This document shows positions 7,816-12,042 of a stretch of 12,042 nt of DNA, in pieces. Each line of letters starts with the position of its first letter. Position 1 is the first letter of the stretch. The notes under the pieces are model-generated. The model ran no database searches and was not told the DNA's origin. It saw only the letters and a program-made list of their open reading frames with translations. The stretch covers positions 1-12,042 of the forward strand of contig JANTFK010000054.1 of NCBI GenBank assembly GCA_024763595.1, in the 5' to 3' direction. A program made the translations under genes and the position numbers. The stretch comes from Bacteroidales bacterium (GTDB lineage Bacteria > Bacteroidota > Bacteroidia > Bacteroidales > GCA-2748055).

Positions 7816-9525
7816 ATGAATAGTCTGATTCTGGTGATAGTGGCATTCGCCGGGTACCTGTTGGCCTACAGGTTATATGGCGTATATCTCGGAAAGAAGG
7901 TCTTTCGTCTGGCGGCGGACAGAGCCATGCCGGCCCATGAGCTGGAAGATGGCGTGGATTATGTACCCACCAGGCCCCATATCATATTCGGTCATCATTT
8001 TACCACCATAGCCGGACTGGGTCCCATTGTCGGACCGGCCATCGGGATCATCTGGGGATGGCTTCCCGCTTTTCTCTGGGTATTCCTTGGAAGTATATTC
8101 ATGGGTGCCGTGCACGACTTTTCCACGCTGGTGGTCTCGGCCCGGAATAAGGGTAAATCTCTTGGAGAGCTTACCGGTCAACTATTGAGTCCGGGTGCCC
8201 GCTATGCATTTCAGTTCATCATGCAGCTATTGTTGTTTATCGTGCTGGCAGTATTTGCCATGATCGTAGGTTCGCTGTTTGTCATGTACCCCGAATCGGT
8301 CATCCCGGTATGGGCACAGATCCCGGTAGCCATCTGGCTGGGATGGCAGATCAGGCAGGGAAAGAACGATCTGCTCTATTCCATTGTGGCCCTCCTGATG
8401 CTCTATGCCTTTGTGGTGCTGGGTGTCCGCTTCCCGGTGGAACTCCCCTGGGAAAATGAGGTTTCCGTAGTGGTATGGTGTATCACGCTGTTTATCTATG
8501 TCTTTTTTGCATCCACGCTGCCTGTCCAGAAATTACTGCAACCCAGGGATTATATCAATTCGAACCAGTTGCTGCTGGCCATGTTCTTTATGGTGGTGGG
8601 AATAGTTATTGCACATCCACGGATCGTAGCACCGGTCATTAACCATGCAGCTTTTGAGACGGGATCCGGAGTGCCGGACCTGGCCCCGGTAATGTTCATT
8701 GTCATTGCCTGCGGAGCCATATCGGGTTTTCATTCCCTGGCCAGCTCAGGTACAACCGTAAAGCAGGTTGACAGGGAGACAGATACACTGCCCATTGGCT
8801 ATGGGGCCATGATAACAGAGAGTTTCCTGGCCGTACTGGTAATTATCGCTGCGGGAGCCGGACTGGGTATGGGACTGGAAGCGGATGGCACGCTGTTAAA
8901 AGGCGTCGCCGCCTATCACCATCACTATGCATCGTGGTCCTCGGCCAGCGGGTTAACGGCAAAACTTGATGCCTTTATCACCGGATCGGCCAATCTTTTC
9001 TCTTCTTTTGGACTGCCTGTGAAATATGGCGCATCCTTCGTGGTCGTATTTATTGTTTCTTTTGCCAATACTACCCTGGATTCGGCTGCCCGTATCCAGC
9101 GTATCTCTTTACAGGAAATCTTCACATCGAAAAGCGGTACGATCCGCAAACCGGTGGACAACCGCTATGTAGCCACCGCGGTCATTGTCCTTGCCGCTGC
9201 AGCCATGACATTTTTCAAACCCGGAGGCCAGGGTGCCATGGTGCTCTGGCCCCTGTTCGGTTCACTGAACCAGTTAATGGCAGCACTGGCACTGGGTGTC
9301 GTCACGGTTTACCTGGCTTCTAAAAAGATACCCGTTTACTATACACTCCTTCCCATGCTGGTAATTCTCATACTGACCATCTGGGCCATGATCGAGAACC
9401 TGGCCGGTTTTATCCGTAACCACGAGTACTTCCTGGTAATGCTTTCCGGACTGATCCTGTTGCTGACGGTGTGGCTTACAGGAAGCAGTGCGTTGGCATT
9501 ATCCGTCATGAAACGGAAGCGGTAA
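7816..9525 (+). CDS. cstA: CstA-family carbon starvation transporter, short form
   Basis: The 569-residue integral membrane protein has about 14 or 15 hydrophobic segments. CstA signatures are clear: HIIFGHHFTTIAGLGPIVGPAIG (55-77), the WLPAFLWVFLGSIFMGAVHDF block (82-102), SGFHSLASSGTTVKQ (303-317) and FANTTLDSAARIQR (416-429). E. coli CstA and BtsT import peptides or pyruvate; the substrate here cannot be read from sequence. At 569 residues it is well short of the roughly 700 of the E. coli proteins; the core motifs are present, and the difference seems to lie in the C-terminal region. The ATG at 7816 lies 6 bases after the UPF0280 stop, and an AGGAG (7808-7812) overlapping that stop lies 3 bases from it, which hints at coupled translation. 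The neighbour set (homocysteine synthesis before, peroxidase after) does not by itself explain why a starvation transporter is here. Confidence 0.9.
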   Translation: MNSLILVIVAFAGYLLAYRLYGVYLGKKVFRLAADRAMPAHELEDGVDYVPTRPHIIFGHHFTTIAGLGPIVGPAIGIIWGWLPAFLWVFLGSIFMGAVHDFSTLVVSARNKGKSLGELTGQLLSPGARYAFQFIMQLLLFIVLAVFAMIVGSLFVMYPESVIPVWAQIPVAIWLGWQIRQGKNDLLYSIVALLMLYAFVVLGVRFPVELPWENEVSVVVWCITLFIYVFFASTLPVQKLLQPRDYINSNQLLLAMFFMVVGIVIAHPRIVAPVINHAAFETGSGVPDLAPVMFIVIACGAISGFHSLASSGTTVKQVDRETDTLPIGYGAMITESFLAVLVIIAAGAGLGMGLEADGTLLKGVAAYHHHYASWSSASGLTAKLDAFITGSANLFSSFGLPVKYGASFVVVFIVSFANTTLDSAARIQRISLQEIFTSKSGTIRKPVDNRYVATAVIVLAAAAMTFFKPGGQGAMVLWPLFGSLNQLMAALALGVVTVYLASKKIPVYYTLLPMLVILILTIWAMIENLAGFIRNHEYFLVMLSGLILLLTVWLTGSSALALSVMKRKR

Positions 9526-9527
9526 AA

Positions 9528-9584
9528 ATGCAGATGAGGATGCAAACAAGGATACAATGTGGATATATACAAGGATGCAGATGA
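9528..9584 (+). other. Possible 18-codon leader ORF before the peroxidase
   Basis: Starting at the first repeat copy, an open frame reads MQMRMQTRIQCGYIQGCR and stops with TGA at 9582-9584. That stop overlaps the ATG at 9581 (ATGA), a preferred coupled-start arrangement for the peroxidase frame. It has no good ribosome site and no recognised sequence, so it may be chance; it is listed because the overlap is exact. Confidence 0.2.
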
Positions 9585-10114
9585 GGATGATCACTGCTGC
9601 CGGTGTGTTGCTCCTGCCCCTGTTGCTCTCTGCCCAGGTGAGTTTTTACGATTTCACGGTCACTGATATCAGGGGGGAGGAATTTGATCTGGCACAGTTG
9701 CAGGGAAAGAAAGTCTTTGTGGTAAACACAGCTTCCGAATGTTCCCTTTCTCCGCAGTTTAAGTCCCTGGAGAAACTCTACAGGAGGTATGGCGGTGACG
9801 ATTTTACGATCATCGGGTTTCCGTGCAATGATTTTGGGGGACGGGAGCCGGGTACCGATGAAGAGATAGCCGCTTACTGCAAAGAAACGTATGATATCTC
9901 GTTTCCGATGATGTCCAGGATTACCATCAGGGGCGGGGAGATGCACCCGCTGTACCGGTGGCTTACACGTGCATCGGAAAATGGAGTGGAGGACAGCAAG
10001 GTTGCCTGGAACTTTCAGAAATATTTAATCGACGAGCATGGAACCCTGGCAGGACATCTACCCCCCCAGAAAAAACCCACATGCAAAGAAATCGTCTCCT
10101 GGCTGAAGGAGTAA
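9557..10114 (+). CDS. Glutathione peroxidase family protein, probably exported and thioredoxin-type
   Basis: The open frame gives up to 185 residues of a glutathione-peroxidase fold enzyme that reduces hydrogen peroxide or lipid hydroperoxides. The peroxidatic Cys62 lies in VVNTASECSLSPQF, and WNFQKYL (151-157) supplies the active-site Trp and Asn. A second Cys at 108 (AAYCKETYDISFP) sits where the resolving Cys of thioredoxin-dependent members lies, so thioredoxin rather than glutathione is the likely reductant. The catalytic Gln of the usual FPCNQFG motif is replaced by Asp92 (FPCNDFGGREPG). A hydrophobic stretch at 12-26 ending LLSAQ looks like a signal peptide, so the enzyme probably works in the periplasm; no lipoprotein Cys is seen. 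Possible starts are ATG at 9557, 9575, 9581 and 9587. The one at 9581 has AAGGA 5 bases upstream and gives a tidy signal peptide, so the true start may be 24 bases inside the coordinates given. The gene lies 31 bases after cstA and is the last of the + strand run. Confidence 0.9.
   Translation: MWIYTRMQMRMITAAGVLLLPLLLSAQVSFYDFTVTDIRGEEFDLAQLQGKKVFVVNTASECSLSPQFKSLEKLYRRYGGDDFTIIGFPCNDFGGREPGTDEEIAAYCKETYDISFPMMSRITIRGGEMHPLYRWLTRASENGVEDSKVAWNFQKYLIDEHGTLAGHLPPQKKPTCKEIVSWLKE
9571..9575 (+). promoter_or_regulatory. Candidate Shine-Dalgarno site favouring the ATG at 9581
   Basis: AAGGA lies 5 bases before the ATG at 9581, a good distance, and too close to the ATG at 9575 to serve it. It supports starting the peroxidase at its ninth listed codon. 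Confidence 0.45.
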
Positions 10115-10122
10115 CATGCTGA

Positions 10123-10136
10123 CCCTTCAGGAAGGG
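10123..10136. terminator. Short inverted repeat between convergent genes
   Basis: CCCTTC-AG-GAAGGG lies in the 37-base gap between the convergent peroxidase and methionine sulfoxide reductase genes. Its position suits a two-way terminator, but the stem is short (five pairs once a four-base loop is allowed) and no T run follows on either strand. It is a weak candidate. Confidence 0.25.
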
Positions 10137-10151
10137 GGGAAGTGCGATAAA

Positions 10152-10682
10152 CTAAAGGTAAACAGAGCGGGGAGCAGCATATATCAGGGTGACAATTTTC
10201 TCCAGGTTGATACGGTCTGCCTCACTGAAAGCATCCGGTTTGTCCGAATCCACATCCATGACAGCCTGAACATGGCCGGCACGGTCGAAAACCGGCAGGG
10301 TGATCTCTGACTTCGAACGGGCATCACAGGCAATGTGCCCCGGAAAGGCATGGACATCCGGAACCACCACCGGGGCCCGGTTCAATACTGCAGCCCAGCA
10401 AACCCCTTTGTTTTTTTGCAGTTCCTGGCAAGCCAGCGGACCCTGATACGGTCCCGCCACCAGTCTGTCGCCTCTGAGCAGGTAAAAGCCCGTCCAGAAA
10501 TAGTGGTCCATCTTATGGTGCAGCACGGCAGCCACAGAAGCCATCCTGGCTATGGGATCCTCTGTTTCCGGCAACAGTTCCTCCAATTGTGCGATAAGTC
10601 TTACATACCTTCCGCTCTTCTTCCTCTCATCCATAATCGGCACTGGTTTCAATTCATACGGATCCCATTTGGAGGGAACCAT
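10152..10682 (-). CDS. msrC: GAF-domain free methionine-(R)-sulfoxide reductase
   Basis: The 176-residue cytoplasmic protein is a single GAF domain of the fRMsr type, which reduces free (not protein-bound) methionine-R-sulfoxide to methionine with thioredoxin. The diagnostic features are present: FWTGFYLL (62-69) in the substrate pocket, Cys85 in GPLACQEL, Cys95 in KGVCWAAV, and Cys119 in FPGHIACDARSKSEI. The three Cys residues fall within one position of the 84/94/118 numbering of the E. coli enzyme, and all three are needed for the disulfide relay, so this copy should be active. The ATG at 10682 is supported by a -7 promoter element just upstream. The gene points towards the peroxidase gene and away from prfC. 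Both neighbours on its left, homocysteine synthesis and peroxidase, touch the same metabolites or stress, which may be meaningful but is inference. The symbol follows common use for this enzyme. Confidence 0.92.
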   Translation of the reverse strand: MVPSKWDPYELKPVPIMDERKKSGRYVRLIAQLEELLPETEDPIARMASVAAVLHHKMDHYFWTGFYLLRGDRLVAGPYQGPLACQELQKNKGVCWAAVLNRAPVVVPDVHAFPGHIACDARSKSEITLPVFDRAGHVQAVMDVDSDKPDAFSEADRINLEKIVTLIYAAPRSVYL

Positions 10683-10695
10683 GCTAATGGTGTTC

Positions 10696-10703
10696 CAAAA
10701 ATA
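10696..10703 (-). promoter_or_regulatory. Bacteroidota-type -7 element for the methionine sulfoxide reductase
   Basis: On the minus strand the bases read TATTTTTG, a perfect match to the Bacteroidota -7 consensus TAnnTTTG. It ends 13 bases before the ATG at 10682, implying a very short untranslated leader. No clear -33 TTTG is seen at the expected distance. Confidence 0.6.
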
Positions 10704-10713
10704 GGATTATTAT

Positions 10714-10721
10714 TAACTTTG
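10714..10721 (+). promoter_or_regulatory. Bacteroidota-type -7 element for prfC
   Basis: TAACTTTG perfectly matches TAnnTTTG and ends 15 bases before the prfC ATG at 10737, again implying a short leader. The -33 region, expected near 10688-10695, has only a loose match (TGTT). The element lies 10 bases from the oppositely directed one at 10696-10703. Confidence 0.6.
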
Positions 10722-10736
10722 CCGATCATTTTTACT

Positions 10737-12042
10737 ATGAAGTTACCTGGAGAGATAAAGCGGCGTAGAACTTTTGCCATCGTGAGCCATCCCGATGCCG
10801 GCAAGACCACCCTGACAGAAAAGTTACTGCTGTTTGGCGGGGCCATCAATGTGGCCGGTGCGGTCAAATCAAACAAAATCAAAAAAACTGCCACCTCCGA
10901 TTTCATGGAGATCGAAAAACAGCGTGGTATTTCAGTGGCTACCTCGGTCATGGGTTTTGAATATGGCGGTAAAAAAATCAACATCCTGGATACACCGGGT
11001 CACCAGGATTTCGCAGAGGATACGTTCCGTACGCTTACTGCTGCCGACAGTGTTATCATTGTAATTGACGGTGCCAGGGGGGTAGAGGTGCAAACACGGA
11101 AACTGATGGGTGTATGCCGCATGAGAAACACCCCTGTTATGGTATTTGTCAACAAGATGGACCGTCCCTCCATCGATCCTTTTGATCTGCTGGATGAAAT
11201 TGAAAATGAACTGGAGATCAAAGTGCATCCGCTGAGCTGGCCGGTGGGATCCGGATCGGATTTCAGGGGGGTGTACAACCGGCAGGTGAAGCGATTCCGC
11301 TCATTCAGGGGCAGTGACAAGCAAACAGTGGGTGAACTGGTGGAATATGAAGACCTGAACAGCTCCGCATTCAAGCGATATATCAACCCGCATGCTGAAA
11401 GCCTTGAGGAGGAGCTTGAGCTGATCGAAGGTGTCTATCCGGAATTTGACCATCATGCATACCTCCATGGGGAACTTGCCCCGGTCTTCTTCGGAAGTGC
11501 ACTGAACAATTTTGGTGTGAACGATATCCTGAGCTGCTTTGTAAAGATGGCACCTTCTCCCGGTCCGGTGGTCACGGAAGATCGCACCATCCTGCCTGAA
11601 GAGGAAAAATTCACCGGTTTCGTCTTCAAGATCCATGCCAATATGGACCCCAATCACCGGGACCGGCTGGCTTTCATTAAGATCGTGTCGGGAAGATTTG
11701 AACGCAACAGACCCTACCTTCATGTCCGGACGGGGAAACAACTCAAGTTCTCCAGTCCCACCTCATTCATGGCGGAGAAGAAATCTGTGATCGATGAAGC
11801 ATTTCCCGGCGATATTGTGGGTGTGCACGACACGGGGAGTTTCAAGATCGGAGATGCCGTAACCGCCGGGGAGAACCTGCAATTCAGGGGAATCCCCAGT
11901 TTCTCGCCTGAACTATTCAGGTATATTGAAAATGCAGACCCGATGAAATTCAAGCAGCTGGCCAGGGGTATCGAACAGTTGATGGATGAAGGGGTGGCAC
12001 AGCTTTTTGTCAGCACCTCCAACGGCAGGAAGATTATCGGGA
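10737..12042 (+). CDS. prfC: Peptide chain release factor 3 (RF3), 3' end beyond window
   Basis: About 435 codons are present, without a stop, and the frame runs off the right edge; RF3 is usually about 525-530 residues, so the last fifth is missing. RF3 is a GTPase that releases RF1/RF2 from the ribosome after termination. GTP-binding motifs are intact: SHPDAGKTT (17-25), EKQRGISVATS (60-70), DTPGH (85-89) and NKMDR (139-143). The block PVFFGSALNNFGVNDIL, with the linker after it, and FMAEKKSVIDEAFPGDIVG further on are RF3-type and separate it from EF-G. The start at 10737 gives the normal N terminus MKLPGEIKRRRTFAIVSHP and follows a -7 promoter element. The leader is A/T-rich with no Shine-Dalgarno site, common in this phylum. 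It seems to begin a new transcription unit. Confidence 0.95.
   Translation, partial: MKLPGEIKRRRTFAIVSHPDAGKTTLTEKLLLFGGAINVAGAVKSNKIKKTATSDFMEIEKQRGISVATSVMGFEYGGKKINILDTPGHQDFAEDTFRTLTAADSVIIVIDGARGVEVQTRKLMGVCRMRNTPVMVFVNKMDRPSIDPFDLLDEIENELEIKVHPLSWPVGSGSDFRGVYNRQVKRFRSFRGSDKQTVGELVEYEDLNSSAFKRYINPHAESLEEELELIEGVYPEFDHHAYLHGELAPVFFGSALNNFGVNDILSCFVKMAPSPGPVVTEDRTILPEEEKFTGFVFKIHANMDPNHRDRLAFIKIVSGRFERNRPYLHVRTGKQLKFSSPTSFMAEKKSVIDEAFPGDIVGVHDTGSFKIGDAVTAGENLQFRGIPSFSPELFRYIENADPMKFKQLARGIEQLMDEGVAQLFVSTSNGRKIIG

Larger units (their letters stand above)
9528..9589 (+). repeat. Direct repeats at the peroxidase start
   Basis: The 15-base word ATGCAGATGAGGATG occurs perfectly at 9528-9542 and at 9575-9589, 47 bases apart. 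ACAAGGAT occurs at 9546-9553 and 9569-9576, 23 bases apart. The whole 62-base stretch is made of ATG, AGG, GGAT and ATA words. It spans the gap after cstA and the first codons of the peroxidase gene, so several candidate start codons crowd together here. Confidence 0.8.

Noticed and set aside
9506..9946. 146-residue minus-strand frame across the cstA end and peroxidase start
   Set aside because: It overlaps two well-supported genes, has no family features and contains a repetitive His/Pro/Cys tail produced by the repeat region.
10116..10310. 64-residue + strand frame after the peroxidase
   Set aside because: Nearly all of it is antisense to the conserved C-terminal half of the methionine sulfoxide reductase, and it has no ribosome site or homologous features.
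11301..11741. Minus-strand frames inside prfC, including one of 146 residues
   Set aside because: The + strand frame is continuous RF3 through this region with family-specific motifs; the reverse frames are shadows.

Overview
The window looks like a chromosomal segment of a member of the Bacteroidota, probably an anaerobic or microaerobic Bacteroidales/Marinilabiliales-type organism. The grounds are a complete batA-batB-batC-batD-batE ("aerotolerance") cluster in the order usual for that phylum, generally weak ribosome binding sites, and two perfect matches to the Bacteroidota -7 promoter element TAnnTTTG in the one divergent intergenic gap. There are no tRNA or rRNA genes, insertion sequences, CRISPR arrays or phage genes, and no gap between genes is longer than about 55 bases.

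Layout. Positions 26-5461 hold batA to batE: two von Willebrand factor A (VWA) membrane proteins, a TPR protein with a long Gln-rich tail, the large BatD protein, and a TPR/SH3-like membrane protein. Positions 5476-7809 hold a three-gene set matching the sulfide-dependent homocysteine pathway first worked out in methanogens: a DUF39/HcyBio aspartate-semialdehyde sulfurtransferase, a NIL-domain ferredoxin with two [4Fe-4S] motifs, and a UPF0280 (COG2122, ApbE-like) protein. Positions 7816-9525 encode a short CstA-family carbon-starvation transporter, and 9557-10114 an apparently exported glutathione peroxidase. These ten genes all lie on the + strand with gaps of -4 to 31 bases, so they may be read as one transcript or a few overlapping ones. 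A convergent gene at 10682-10152 on the minus strand encodes a GAF-fold free methionine-(R)-sulfoxide reductase. It is divergent from prfC (peptide chain release factor 3), which starts at 10737 and runs off the right edge of the window.

How the genes may fit together. The Bat proteins are thought to act at the cell envelope and have been linked to oxygen or stress tolerance. The middle genes should make homocysteine, and so methionine, directly from sulfide and aspartate semialdehyde. The peroxidase and the methionine sulfoxide reductase deal with peroxide and oxidised methionine. A loose theme of sulfur amino acids and oxidative stress is therefore visible, but the functional link is inferred from gene order only. 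The gene families themselves are recognisable. The least ordinary points are the joining of the Bat cluster to the homocysteine set, the repeat-built start region of the peroxidase with an overlapping mini-ORF, and the tightly packed divergent promoters between the methionine sulfoxide reductase and prfC.
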